Shown here: positions 1 through 12,151 of the stretch, in pieces
How positions within the stretch are numbered: the first letter of the stretch is position 1
How the letters are laid out: the number at the start of each line of letters is the position of its first letter
Source: Nemertoderma westbladi
Lineage: Eukaryota; Xenacoelomorpha; Nemertodermatida; Nemertodermatidae
Length of the DNA stretch: 64,000 nucleotides
Assembly (NCBI GenBank): GCA_032718475.1
Contig: JAUCBJ010007366.1
Span: 1 to 64,000 of the forward strand
Direction of reading: 5' to 3'
Made by a program: the position numbers and the translations under genes
Notes under the pieces: generated by a model
Told to the model about the DNA's origin: nothing
The model's database searches: none
The model's input: only the letters and a program-made list of their open reading frames with translations

Positions 1-1490
1 TGCGGTATGCAAATGTTAAGATATAGAAGAAACATTTGACCAACAGAAGCTATATATATAGCAGGTTTACTCAAAGCAATAATATGGACCAATAAGACGT
101 CAGGAATCTCAGTGAACAATTCCTTCACAATTAGAATATGGGTATAATGGCACTAGTGGCATGAAAAACCCTTACCAGAGAATAATCCAACAAGGACAGA
201 TAATATTAATAAATTTTTTTAAACTGGCCCTGCAACATGGACCTACTGACCTACATATCTGTACAGTGTACATTGACTTAGCAGCTATGAACTACCTAGG
301 TATGGTAGCTATTAATTAATATTAGCTTTGTACGTCTGTAACTTACCAATAGCCACTAAAAATAATAATATGAGTTAGTTACTCAGCCAGGCTCAGAAAG
401 TTTGACCAACATTGCCCATGGACTTGTTGGACTTTATCTTAATGCAGAAGTAACAAGCAAAGAGAGGTACAACTTTTGCAAAATAACTTATTAATAATTA
501 CTTACTATTTGTATGTATTTAATTTATAATAGCTTTACTCAGATAATTATCAGTATATATAATTATATTAACTGTAACTAAATTATCTTGCTAGCCCTAT
601 TCCTATGAAGTTTGATGTCAGTGTGACACTATTACAACAACACAATCGAACAAAACAGGTTAATTAAGCACAATAGCTTAACAATACATTTACGGGCACA
701 ATAGCTGTCAAGCTGTCAAGCTTTAACTGTCATTGCGACCGACTTTTGTATTTCAGAGCTAGTTATTCCCAAGTTCTGTGGAATGCGGAATTAGAGCAAA
801 TATTTGAAGATTAAGAAACTTGGCCTCTGCGATAACCCTATTGATGTTCTATCGCTCTACAAGTTCCACGTCATCAGCAACTTACCCGAACTCGCAAACT
901 TTGATTTCAGTCCAGTAACTCGTGGCAGTATTTTCGAGTGAAAGCCAAACACGGAATAAACTGAGATCGCGAAGAGAAAAGAATACGATTACTGATTGAA
1001 TGCTATCGCGTATGGATAATGAATTGTTCGCATTAATAATTAACAAAAGTAATTGTCAATTTCTGTTAGTAATTTGTAGCTTTGTGCTATTACCAAAATT
1101 AGTGGTTTTCGTATTAATGGAATGGAAAGCCACAAATAAATGATTTTAAACTTTTGGTTGGTTGGAACAAGGAATTTTTACTTAATGTCTAAATGTGTTC
1201 TATGTCTATGAATTGGACTAATGTGAATTAATTACTCTTTACTTAATGCTATACATAATGTAGTTAATTTGTGCGAAATAGTGATGAATTATCCACATAA
1301 AATTTAATATTGGGAATATAAATAATATGGAATATGAGATAAATTTGCATTTGGCAAATTTACAATTATACATAAACTCTATCTTTTATGCCTTATGTGA
1401 TTATAATTAGTTGAATAATTTTTGGTAGTTTTTAAGTGTTTAGTTCCTTATGGTGTTAGTTAATTTCGCATTATAGACATATGGGTGTAT
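1..1490. other. Noncoding AT-rich stretch, no gene seen
   Basis: AT-rich sequence with stop codons in all frames and no recognisable coding, RNA or terminal-repeat signal. It is probably old intergenic or repeat-derived DNA. Confidence 0.5.
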
Positions 1491-1492
1491 GG

Positions 1493-1688
1493 ACATACAC
1501 CATGTCCTGGAATATAGTGTCGAACCTTATAGCGATTTGTTGATATTGTCGGACTATCGGACGGGACTATTGACGGCTATCTCTGGTTCAAATTTCATGG
1601 AATCTCATTAAGATTTGTAGAAAACTTTGGGGGGGGGGGGGTCCAGGTACCTGAATAACTACACTATATACCTGGACATGGTGTATGT
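1493..1688. mobile_element. Small hairpin element (MITE-like)
   Basis: The arms at 1493-1520 and 1661-1688 are imperfect reverse complements sharing ATACACCATGTCC and a following ATATAGTGT block. About 140 bp lies between them, including a G-run near 1629-1641. There is no coding capacity. The size and structure fit a short non-autonomous inverted-repeat element; I could not define a target duplication. Confidence 0.55.
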
Positions 1689-1689
1689 A

Positions 1690-2382
1690 TGGGGAGAGTC
1701 AAAACTGCGAGCCATCAGCGAACTGTTATAATAAGCGGCCATCGGGGGCAGTCTGTCTATATGTAAAATTTCTAAACTATTGATAGACTACATATACCAA
1801 GTTTGGTTTCATTTTATCAAAGTTTGACAGATTTATTAGTGTTCCAATATTTCCAACAACAGAAGGGTATTTATTAGGTTTATTATGTATTTATTATTTA
1901 GGGGTAATTATACCCCTAGGCTAAAGGCCCACATGGGCTTACATGGCTCGCCACTCAAGACTTTGTATGAACAACTCAACACCAAATGAAACAAAAAATG
2001 CAACTTTGTCGCCAAAAGAAAAAAATACACGTTTAATTAATGTTTTTTTAAAATGTTTAATTGACTTTTAACCAAACGTTTATTAGGCATGTTACGGCCG
2101 CACAAAATTTATGTTTATTTTATGTTTGTTTCAAACGTTCCCACCAAACATTGATTAAGCGTGTTTCGGCTGGACAAAAACTCCGAGTACAAACGCTTAT
2201 CACAAACATAATTCAAACGTTTTCAACGTTTTAAAAAAATGTTAGTTTAATGTTTAAAATGCATTTTATGGTTTGCAGGGCTAGTCATGGTTAAAGATAT
2301 ACTGTGGGTGCCTTGCAAGTGGCCCGTAAGACTGTGATGTATTATAGGCTATAGTGTCATCATTAGTCAAATTATTTAATTT
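1690..2382. other. Noncoding AT-rich stretch
   Basis: No gene seen. Scattered AAACGTTT-type words around 2030-2250 suggest an old repeat, but I could not define its ends. Confidence 0.4.
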
Positions 2383-2472
2383 CATGTTGTGCAATTTACT
2401 CATATTGTGAAATTTATTCATGTTGTGCAATTTATTCATGTTGTGCAATTAATTTATGTTGTGCAATTTATT
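2383..2472. repeat. 18-bp tandem repeat, five copies
   Basis: Five consecutive 18-bp units close to CATGTTGTGCAATTTATT, each with 0-3 substitutions. A local minisatellite with no coding role visible. Confidence 0.85.
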
Positions 2473-2630
2473 TGTTTAGAATAAATCTAAATACATTTGT
2501 ATAATAATTATATATAATTAAATTAATAATATCGCACCCTCCACCCACGCCCAGACTCAACTTCATCCCAAATAGTCCTTAATAAGACTAAAATTTGCCC
2601 CAAATAGGTTGTTAGGACACGAACAGACAT

Positions 2631-2975
2631 GTTAGGACAACGATACGGGACACAAACACCCTATATGGGACAAAAACAACCTATTTGCGACAAATTGAAA
2701 TTAAGGCAATGATAATGAATTCTATATTCTTTAGAAACTAAACTATTTAAATTCACTAAGCAATTCACACCCTATACGGGACACAAACACCCTATATGGG
2801 ACAAAAAACACCATATATGGGACACATGCAAACCTATTTGGGACAAATATAAATTAAAGCTCTGATAATGAATTCTATATTCTTTTGAGTATTCCATTAC
2901 ATTTAGAAACTATTTAATATCATTATAAGCAATTCACACCCTATAGGCCTACTGGACACAAACACCCTATACAGC
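2631..2975. repeat. Degenerate tandem repeat, units of about 130-170 bp
   Basis: The block CACCCTATA..GGGACA followed by AATGAATTCTATATTCTTT recurs at about 2645, 2768 and 2936, with length differences between copies. Within each copy the motif CCTATATGGGACA is itself repeated. Two to three diverged copies; no coding potential. Confidence 0.6.
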
Positions 2976-3158
2976 TACAGTATGTACGTAGTAAGTACGA
3001 GTAGTATAAGTAGTAAGTACTGTGTATTATTCGGATTAAGAATGGAGAGTGGAGAAAGAATTGTCATTATATTATACATACACATCATTAAGTCCGTTAT
3101 GGTGAGGGAGTCATTAGTGCCCGCACCCCGCGCTGAATTTGGAAGTTAGCATAAGGCA

Positions 3159-3710
3159 ATCCGTTTTTCTTCTTACTTCTACTTACTGTACGTACAGTGC
3201 GATACACTGCCGAAATTTATTACTTTACATACTGTACAGGTGTGACGTAATTGGTATTTTTCTAAATGACGTAAAGTAAAGTTAAGGAAGGAAACAAGAA
3301 GTAACGGGAGCTTCTTTCTCTCTTGGATGTTACCGGAAAAGAATGGTTACGCAACACAATCTCCCAAGGATGACCACTTCATAACTATTCAATCTTTTCT
3401 GTATCCCCATAAGCCAGGCGGCATATTATACTGTTGGATTTGTTAACATAAGACGTTGCCTTAACTGGCTTTAAAATTTATTGCTAATGCAGCTTTTTGT
3501 TTTCATGTTGGCATTTACTTTAGGGAATTTGCGCAACCGAAACAAAAAACTGTGCCCAGCCCGTGAGAATGCAGAGGCGTATTATATAGCCTATCGTATA
3601 CGATATTACAGTATGCTGTTATGTGTGACTTTTGTACTTATACCTACCCATATTGGTGTATTGATTGATGAGTTGGTGGAAAATAATATTGATCGATTAG
3701 AAGATTGATT
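3159..3710 (+). repeat. Left arm of long inverted repeat (possible MULE-type terminus)
   Basis: This block is the diverged reverse complement of 10905-11494. Shared landmarks are CAGTGCGATACACTGCCGAA, GGTTACGCAACACAATCTCC, ACAGTATAATATGCCGCC (seen on the other strand) and ATATTGATCGATT. The arms are about 0.55 kb and the whole spans about 8.3 kb. A third, partial copy of the GTAACTGGCTTTAAAA / GCTTTTTGTTT portion lies at 4503-4556, just before the OTU fragment. The short ORF here (3481-3708) runs inside the arm and has no recognisable family, so I do not call a gene. Confidence 0.65.
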
Positions 3711-4104
3711 CATTAAATTATATATTAGTTTACAGATATATTGGTTTACAGATATATTGGTTTGCAGATATACCAGTTTTCCAAAATTAAATTAATTCTA
3801 CATAACTGTAATAACGAACCTGCATGTACAGTATATAGGCGGGGTGAGTATTTTGTCAAAACTTATTGTATCATGTATCTATCTATCTTATGTATGCATC
3901 CATCTGCCATAAATCAGCAGTTACTTGCACAGTTTCGAGACTTCTCATAGTTATAAAGGTCGTCGTCTGCGTAGAAAAAATATTTTATGACAAAACAGGA
4001 TGAGCACAACGAGGCTTATAATGAAGAGTAGTACTACGTTGACTTTATACTCCTATAAACCACCTGGTTTCGGATATTATTGAACACAATATACCACAGT
4101 TTGT

Positions 4105-4371
4105 TCAGTACCGGTAGTGGAATGTTGCATATATACATCTATGTTGAGAATGATATGATGTCTTGTCGACAAACATACCAACCATGACATTTGCTAGATC
4201 ATCCGCATCTTCAAAGACAGTGTCCTTTAAGATGCATCTCAAGAAAATCATGGGCTGTCCACCATGCTTATTCACTCCTTGAGACTCCCTAAATACGAGA
4301 TTGTGCACTGGCTGGTCCTCACGGCGAAAGCAATGTCCTGCAAAGCGGAGGCGGCTTTGTTCTAGTGTCAA
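4105..4371 (-). pseudogene. LINE tail fragment (RTE-like reverse transcriptase C-terminus)
   Basis: On the minus strand the frame reads RLRFAGHCFRRE, then DQPVHNLV, KHGGQP and ILKDTVFEDADDLANVM. This is the characteristic tail that follows the reverse transcriptase in many invertebrate non-LTR elements. Only this tail is present; there is no polymerase or endonuclease upstream. A second copy lies at 6963-7205 and a plus-strand relative at 33225-33351. Dead fragment. Confidence 0.7.
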
Positions 4372-4548
4372 GCTTTGGGGGACTATAGAGACACTTCCAA
4401 TGTTTTATAGTGTATTATTGGAGATGTTTTCATTATACTATACAGTGTACTTGACACAATTAATGACTAACGTCTAAACTGTCCATTTATGTGTTACTAT
4501 AAAGACTTTGCCGTAACTGGCTTTAAAAATTATTGCTAATGTAGCTTT

Positions 4549-5090
4549 TTGTTTCCGCTTTTTACCCTCAAACCGACAACCAGCCACTTCGACAAACATT
4601 TACTTTTTAACATTTACTTTACATTAATTGCATTATCATTATATAAATTTATACGTTTTAGGATACATGAAGTGTACAGAAAGACTCGATTAAATAAGGA
4701 GGACCTGACTGAGTTGAAGGAATGCGCAGCCTCTGAAGAATTGCTGTTACTTACATACAGAGTCGTCCTCCCGCCACTCATTAAAGAAACTTTGGTCGAT
4801 AAGAAAATATACAATAAAGACAACCAAGCAAAGAAAATATTAGAAGAATGTCATCCACACATGCCTAGAGATTACGCGCCACTACAAAGTGGCTGGTGAT
4901 GGAAACTGTCTCTATCGCGCTGTATTTCAAGGCTTTTACGGGAGGCTAACCCACGTTCGCCGCTACGAGTCTGTCTGTAACTCTTATGAGTGTTATCAAG
5001 TGCCTTGGGGTACCTGCCGCACAACAGGAACACTCACGAAAGTTTGTTTATATACATATATTATCTAATATACATATCAATCAATCACTG
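4549..5090 (+). pseudogene. OTU-like cysteine protease fragment, frameshifted
   Basis: A 116-codon frame (4549-4899) ends with HPHMPRDYAPL. The next frame then continues with YKVAGDGNCLYRAVFQGFYG. The DGNC(L/F)(Y/F)RA motif is the catalytic Asp/Cys signature of OTU-family deubiquitinases, and the proline-rich lead-in is typical of OTU proteins carried by transposons. The two parts lie in different frames, with the break near 4885, so this copy is inactive. No catalytic His region was found downstream before stops at about 5070. A partial copy of the 3159-3710 repeat precedes it directly, which suggests it was carried by that repeat family rather than being a host gene. Confidence 0.6.
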
Positions 5091-5389
5091 TAAGGATTAG
5101 TTTCGGCGCTTATAAACTGATTCAAGGGAGTAAAGTGACAGTTACGTGTAAACCGTTCCGTTATATTGTGTTGTTGGCGAGTAAATGTACGTGTGACTTA
5201 CATATATTACAGAGGTAGGACACTATGTTGGACTTAGTGCGTGGTAAGCGCACAGTTCACTCGTGCTGCATATATAGTGTTAATAGATGATAGTTACTAG
5301 TTGGGGAATAATATTGCAGTACTATGGACGCACACACTCGCACTAAAATGAACCGAATCTATTACAGACAGGGCGCAGTCAGCACTAAC

Positions 5390-6569
5390 TGTTCGCGCTT
5401 TTAGACCTTTAGCAGTTTAACCTGCCAAATTTAGGTGTCTTCTAGGTTATAAATCGACTTTAGCCTATAACAAGTATTTGATACACATAAGTTACATTAG
5501 CCGAAGCCAGCCTATGCGCGATCATTCACCCACGGTTAAGGGAGACTGGATTCGGATGCTCTGACCTTATTGCGGTGTAGGCCTACTGTACTATTCGATT
5601 GATCGTTAATATATAATCTCGGACAAATATTATTCACTTTCGGGAAATATTAACAGTTCCTTTAGGACGTGGCGCTCTAAGTATGTAAACAGAGTTATGA
5701 CTTACACTAAACACAACGGGGTGGCTAATGATTCACGTATAAAGCGCATTCTTTAGGAAATGCTTTGTTATCTATCACACTCATGCACAATACCGCACAC
5801 TGCTGCACACTGATCTGCCGACCTTCACTAATTTTAATCATATATAAGGAGAACAGCAACTGACACATGTAGGGTCTATGAAATAGCATTCAATTCACTC
5901 CAAAACCACTATAAGGTAAGTCGCAATTGCTATATGTAACCGGTCTCTCTAACCTTCGGTATATCAAGAAGATTGGGGTTTTCTGATTATTTATCGATAT
6001 TCTCCAAATATAACAATATTCCATCAACTGATACAATTAATAACAGACAGTAAATAGCAGTAAAATAATGCGGTGAAAGGTATGTATAGTTATGATATGA
6101 CAAGTGGTAGATAGAGTTGATTTGATAACAGGTATACGTTTCTATGATCAAAGCCGTTCTAATGTTTGGCTAAAGTCTGAAACACAGAATAATTCCACAG
6201 CCGATGTTCTAGGCTTAGGAAAAAAGGTAAACAAAGACCATAATGCATTGCGCGATTTCCCGGAGGCTTCTGTGCAAATAAAATGAAAATCGCTCTGATT
6301 GGTCGAGTAAAAAAAGAACAAAGAAAGCTCTACGTGGACATATCAGCTGATAGATGTCGTCATCTGAACTACACTGTATCAAGAGTATTTTGTCGTATTG
6401 CGGCATAAAATCGCTAGTTATGTCCGCTAAAGTACACATACAGAAGAAATGGCTTTTTATGTCCACTAAAACACCTACACAGTAGGAAAACGGCTTTTTA
6501 TGTCCGCTAAAACACCTACAGAGTACTTTGCGGGGAAAATGACTAGCTAGATCCGCAAAAGCTTTTACA
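5390..6569 (-). mobile_element. Solo LTR of the BEL/Pao family
   Basis: The reverse complement aligns with the LTRs of the 36356-54330 element from end to end. Landmarks are the CCTTTAGCAGTTTAACCTGCC end, the CAGTTCCTTTAGGACGTGGC block and the AAGCTTTTACA start. It begins TGTTCGCG and ends TTTTACA on the plus strand, giving TG..CA termini. The perfect 5-bp duplication CTAAC flanks it at 5385-5389 and 6570-6574. No internal region is attached, so the element has recombined down to one LTR. It is clearly diverged from the young copy. Confidence 0.85.
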
Positions 6570-6962
6570 CTAACCGTGTGGAAATCGAGTTGGTTTGATC
6601 TCTGGTCTTGTATATTCATCAACAATGGTAAAGCAATAATAGTAAATAATGTAATACAGCAATCTTAATATGATGTTAGGTTATGCCTGAGAGTAATGGG
6701 ATGAACATCGACTATATACACAAGCAATACTGCAAAAATAGAACAGCCAATATAGGATGCAAGAATACCTGTACCGGTTATAGTTACCAATGAGAGTTCA
6801 GCACTACCACAACTGCTGCTAGGCAACATATAAACAAGGTTCACGGTGGTATACAACATGAGTTAGACATAAATATCATACGCAGAGAAATTGAGTGATT
6901 CTCTGATAAAAATATAAGATTTCGATATACAGTTAGCGTGTGCAGCAAAAGCAGCTGCATTT

Positions 6963-7205
6963 TTAAGAATGCTGTGCCGGCTTGTCGACAAAATTGTGCC
7001 GCCACAACTCCCTATCACCCATGACATTTGCTAGATCATCCGCATCTTTAAGGCCAGTGACCTTTAAGATGCGTCTCAAGAAAGTCATGGGCTGTCCACC
7101 ATGCTTATTCACCCCATGAGGCTGCCAAAGCACAAGATTATGCACTGGCTGGTCCTTACGCATCCTTACGCTGGTCCTTACGCTGGCAGTTAGCGTGTGC
7201 AGCAA
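6963..7205 (-). pseudogene. LINE tail fragment (RTE-like)
   Basis: The minus frame carries KDQPVHNLV, GVNKHGGQPMTFLRRILK, GLKDADDLANVM and DRELWRHNFVDKPAQHS. This is the same C-terminal tail as 4105-4371, with a longer end. It is truncated at its 5' side and stands alone. Confidence 0.7.
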
Positions 7206-7627
7206 AACCGTTCCCTAAAATTATATACAAGTTCAACAATCGTTCTATGAGTAACACAATATTGAGTTTTTTCGGAAATTTGCATGGAAAAGAGTATTAT
7301 ACAATCTTTCAACGATCAAAGGTGACTTCGATATCAAATACTCGCTACGTACAATTAAATGCGATAAACAATCTAACTAAAATTAAACGAAATTAATTAA
7401 GGTAGATCAACTTCCTCATATAAAACAATAAAGTTCGTTAAGTCACTTCCGGTAGGACTAAATATAGTATTCGATATATTTAGTTTTTTGACATTATTTT
7501 GTCGGGTTTCACATTATTTTGTCGCGAAATTAAAAGCAATGGTAAAATAACAGCTGGTGTTCATGATGAAATATGGCTTAATATGTTATACACAGTCATA
7601 GTAAAACTTGTTAGTTGCCAAGTTTTA

Positions 7628-9262
7628 CTACAGTAACGCTTTCAAATAACGTCCTATTGGATCCTAATAGGATCCTAATAGGAACCTAATAGGAAATAAA
7701 TAGCCTTTAGGAAATCACTTGGAATTTGCCTAATGCAAGTCTACCTAGAGCGGCTAAATATCAAAGCTAGAGGTGTCTGTCAATCAACCTCCCGGGATAG
7801 CTGAAAGTAGTAAAGAGAGCCGCTTTGTCTAGTGGTTGAGTTGTATTTCCCTTCCCCTGACTTATCTTACAACAATACTCCCCATAGGCTAATGTTAAAT
7901 ATACAAAGTTTTACACTACTGGCTTTAACTCAACATCTGGACACATTAACTGACCATACGGTAAAGGATCGCCGCTTGTGTAAAATAGGCCGGCCAACAC
8001 GTTGAGTGAGCCTCAACAAGTAGTTGGGCTGCTAAAGCGTAATCTGATTATATTCGGACGTCAAACTTTTAATAATTTTATTTAAATTATTGTGCGAACT
8101 TTTTAGATCTGGCAATTTTACCATTTCCATGGTATAATAAATATAATTTATAATTAATATTAATATGAATATGCCAAGAGGTTAAGTTTGTTACAAACCA
8201 CTAAACTCTGTTAATTCCTGTAGGATGTTATGTCATTTATTTGTCGTAGTGGTAGCGATACGGGTTGTGACATGTTGCGGAATCTGCTTGGAGAGTGTAA
8301 TGTGCTTTGTGGGTGTTATGTTTAAATACGGAACTATACGGGGGCTAGTCCCTAGCCCTCCTTGGGGACTAATCAATGACTTACTATTGGCCGAACGGAT
8401 ATTTAACTACACAATGAGATACAGCGTGTTAGGCAGTAAGTGGGCTGCTAATATATTTATTTTTAAGACTATAATAATAATTGAACACCCAATTATCTAC
8501 CCCTGTACTCCTCTTACAGCAAGCAGTGTTTGTATATAGTAAGCAGAATGTCAATGTGTATAGGAATTTCCCGTGGATAACATACATTTAATTAGTCGCC
8601 CAGTTTTAGCCCCTGTCTAATTGTTAATTAAACTAATAAATGAAAATAAACTAATATTTATTCTATTAATAATTACACAAACATTGTGTTTTACTCTTTG
8701 TTACTCAAAATATGTTGAATAGTAATAAATACAGTGTGTGATCCTAAATTTATTTGTAAGTTCAATACGATTTCAAATTATTCCAGAGCCCACCAGCCCA
8801 CGGACACGTTAACTATGTGCGGATGTGTGTGGATTTCATCTATTAGAGTTTATATTTCAAATAATTATTATTTACGTCAGAGGCTGGCAATACAAGGTAC
8901 AGTAGGAGGAGTGTAATTTTCCATCGATATCCATACCTCAATGTAATGAACTGAACACTACGCAAACTTTAGGCTGAGTCTAGTCCATTCTATACAACTT
9001 AATGATTGACAGGATAGAGAAGAAGTAGACCAGCACAAGCATAGTCTGAGTCAGTCCACCTTCAGACATCAAAGTAAGCGCCGATTTCCAAGTAAATTCC
9101 TAATGAAATCCAAGTCAAATCCTAAGTGCCTCCAAGTCTGGAATTTGGGCTAAATTTCATTTCCAATTAAATCCTAACTCCAATAGTAGTGAATCAGTGA
9201 CTTGGATCCTAATAGGATCCTATTAGGAACCAATACGACGTTATTTGAAAGCGGTACTGTAG
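7628..9262. mobile_element. Non-autonomous TIR element flanked by TA (Tc1/mariner-like)
   Basis: The ends are inverted repeats beginning CTACAGTA.CGCTTTCAAATAACG and continuing through ATTGG.TCCTAATAGGATCC for about 50 bp. The flanking dinucleotides at 7626-7627 and 9263-9264 are both TA, as expected for Tc1/mariner-type insertion. CCTAATAGGA palindromic blocks are reiterated just inside each end. The 1.6-kb interior has no transposase: the longest frames, including one at 8225-8539, match nothing I recognise. A deletion derivative or MITE is the likeliest reading. Confidence 0.7.
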
Positions 9263-9264
9263 TA

Positions 9265-10010
9265 GGCTATAAGGAAAGGCAATGTTTACTCACACATAAA
9301 GCTGTTGGTTTCTAATGTATTACCCCATAAGCTGATTGCTCTCCCAGTGCTTCCTAAGGGTATATCTACAATAAGGTTACTCACTCTGCTATGTTAGGGG
9401 GTGGATCAGGAGAATGAATTTTAGTTACACAAAGCAGTGTGTTGTGTCCTATTGCAGTTGTTACTCACTGTGGATTGCAAAATCTTTTATAGTTGACCTA
9501 CAGTATAATACAGTAGTTGCATGTATTTAAGGAGCCCGCTCTGGCCTACCGCCTAACTTAGCAGGAGTACCTATATTACATATTCACATAGGATTCACGG
9601 GAAGAGATATTCCGCTTGACGACGGGGTAATACCTATAGAAGGAAACTAAATTTGTTATTTGGCTCTATTCGTTGTTATTTATCTGGTCGTGCATCATGG
9701 GCATTTTTTATAGATATTCGGTAATCGTATCTTATATCTTGTAAACGTGCTTGATAATGAAATTATTTGCTTCATATTATATTTTTGTTTGTGGTAGCTA
9801 AGTTGCATTTTTAATTTTGTGGGGCGAGCCACAAAGTCAGCTAGTCTCACGCCTTGCAGTTTAGACAATTGTTTAGTTTACTTACTGATGACTGACATAG
9901 TTCTTTGTAATAGTCTTGGCTAGGATTTTTCCCCCGGGCTCCTTCCAGCAGCTTGCTGGATTTCTAGTTCATAGAAGCAACTTTCCTGATCAATTGCAAA
10001 TATTTCTTCT
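9265..10010. other. Noncoding stretch
   Basis: No coding signal. A GGGGCGAGCCAC word near 9821 recurs inverted near 1943 and 54951 (GGCTCGCC), suggesting shared repeat ends, but I could not delimit an element. Confidence 0.35.
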
Positions 10011-10474
10011 ATGGTGCAAGATCATCCGTTTGTGCAACATGTACTGCATTCTAAGAATGAAGTGCCAACTGTTGTACTCTTTACTGATGATCAAATGCGT
10101 GATGTTAATAATTACTGTTGCACTGGTCGATGTGTCCTGGCGTTCGATAAGACATACAATTTGGGGGATTTGTATGTAACACCTTCAACATTTAAATGTA
10201 TGTCTGTCATAAACACAGATAGCAACGATCACCCATTATTCTTAGGACCCACAATGGTTCATGCATCCTCCAACTGTCACACTTAAAAACCTTCTTCCTA
10301 AATTCAATAAAAAGCAGGCTTGGGGAAAATTTTATAAAACTTATAATTGGTTCAGATGAGGAAGGTGGATTACATAAAGTTATTAAAGATGTATTTCCGT
10401 ATCCTATTCTACTCTGTGGTTTACACATTAGAAAGAACATCAGCAAAAAAATCACCGATATAGGATTGGATAAG
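10011..10474 (+). pseudogene. MULE-like transposase fragment
   Basis: The frame from 10011 reads CVLAFDKTYNLGDLYVTPSTF, then HPLFLGPTMVHAS. After a frame break near 10280 it continues with GSDEEGGLHKVIKDVFPYP, LLCGLHIRKNI. The order FD-x-TYNLG, then GxD, then FP..hLxCxxHxxxN is the core of the MULE DDE transposase domain (first and second catalytic Asp). The N-terminal DNA-binding part and the final Glu region are not seen. Shifted frames and early stops show it is dead. It sits just inside the right arm of the long inverted repeat, on the strand pointing towards that arm. Confidence 0.6.
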
Positions 10475-10904
10475 CCGGCGCGTTTCAGAATTCTTGAGGC
10501 AATTTATGGAATTACTTTTTTTGACTTACGGTCTTTTTACATTACACGGCAGAATTGGTGTTATAATATCTTCACAAGGAAATAAGCAGAAAGCCAACAG
10601 TGATAGAGTCGTCTAAGAGTGTCGGTTTGCCATTTTGTTTGTCGGTTTGTGTTTATTGCTGCCGGTGATTGTCGGTTTGAGGGTTGACTACCAAAGGCAA
10701 CTTTTACATAGGCCTACACCGATATAAACAAAATAATTCCCTATTTCATAATGGCAAAATGCCACTTGCACCCTCCCTCAGAGAGACCACTATCACCACA
10801 CTTAGCTATTCATTTCTTCCGGAGTAATTTTTATATTTTGAGAATTACTTACAGTGTATTATGTAGAATGAATTTAATTTAGGAAAATATAGATTTTTGA
10901 AGTC

Positions 10905-11494
10905 TATCTGTCAACCAATCTTTCAATCGATCAATATATTATTCCACCAACACATCAATCAATTACATCAATATACACTGTATACAGTAGGTATACCTGA
11001 ATTGTATAAGTAAAAAAGTAACAAAAAGTAAAACACATTATCTTATAATATGCTATATTGCGCCTCTTCATTCTCACGGGCTGGGCAGTGGGCACCGTTT
11101 TTTGTTTCGGTTGAGCAAATTCCATAGTATTTATAATACCAACACAAAAACAAAAAGCTGCATTAAACATTTTAAAGCCAGTTAAGGAAAAGTCTTATGT
11201 TAACAAATCCAACAGTACAATATGCCGCCTGGCTTATGGGGATACAGAAAAGATTGAATAGTTATGAAGTGGTCATCCTTGGGAGATTGTGTTGCGTAAC
11301 CATTCTTTTCCGGTAACATCCAAGAGAGAAAGGAGCTTCCGTTGCTTCTTGTTTCCTTCCTTCACTTTACTTTACATCATTTAGGTAAATACATACCAAT
11401 TACGTCACACAATGTGCAGCTGTATGTAAAGTAATAAATTTCGGCAGTGTATCGCACTGTACTGTATGTTAGAGTAGGCCCTATAGGAACGGAT
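10905..11494 (-). repeat. Right arm of long inverted repeat
   Basis: Reverse complement of 3159-3710 with moderate divergence and small indels. Shared blocks include GGCAGTGTATCGCACTGTAC, GAGATTGTGTTGCGTAACC, TATGCCGCCTGGCTTATGGG and ACGGGCTGGGCA. Its inner side reaches AATCGATCAATAT near 10930. Confidence 0.65.
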
Positions 11495-11499
11495 ACCGC

Positions 11500-11895
11500 A
11501 GAAATATACCACCGACAAAAGTCTTACAACCACCGACAAAAACTAATAATAAAAGAAACACACCGACATATGAAAAACACTAACGATTTTTACCATTACG
11601 CTATGCAATATAATAATTAAAAACAGATAATGTATGAAGGCGGTATTTTATTTTAAAGAAATTATCATGACTAATTATACCACCGACAACAGGCCGACAG
11701 TGGACAATATAATTTGTTATAAATATTTGGATTGTAAATAAAAATTGTATATTCATGTACAGAAATAGTTTACTAACATTGCCGAAGTTATCGATATACT
11801 GTCGGTTTGCGATTTTATGTGTCGGTTTGTTTCGGCTTGTGTCTTTTGTTGTCGGTGGTATGCGAAAGGTGTCGGTGGTTGTCGGTGGTGTATTT
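11500..11895. repeat. Inverted cluster of CACCGACA / TGTCGGTG motifs
   Basis: CCACCGACAA occurs repeatedly at 11503-11560 and near 11680. Its complement (TGTCGGTGG, TGTCGGTTTG) occurs repeatedly at 11798-11895. This is how a short non-autonomous element with reiterated subterminal transposase sites looks. A related TGTCGGTTTG cluster is at 10618-10680. I found no target duplication. Confidence 0.5.
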
Positions 11896-12151
11896 AGTCA
11901 AACCCATATTAATGATAGATACTGTAGTTATCCCAACGATGAGATTCTAATTCTCAAATTAATTTATACTGTACAGAATTTTATGGCGATTCTAATGGCA
12001 TAATTTTTAGAATGCCAATGTTAAAATTTCACTGCCGGTTTCCAAATGAAATTTAGCAATATTTTCTATCTGTCTATGGAGAAATTTCATTCTGAGAGCG
12101 TTTTCCGCGGACACATTCTGGCTGTAAATTGGACAAATTGTGACCAGTGTT

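Noticed and set aside
8021-8037. GTAGTTGGGCTGCT in the TA-flanked element resembling the CHMP4 34-bp unit
   Set aside because: Only about 13 bp are shared; the array is better explained by duplication of the native exon 4 junction.
8225-8539. 104-codon ORF inside the TA-flanked element
   Set aside because: Not transposase-like and no family match; likely chance.
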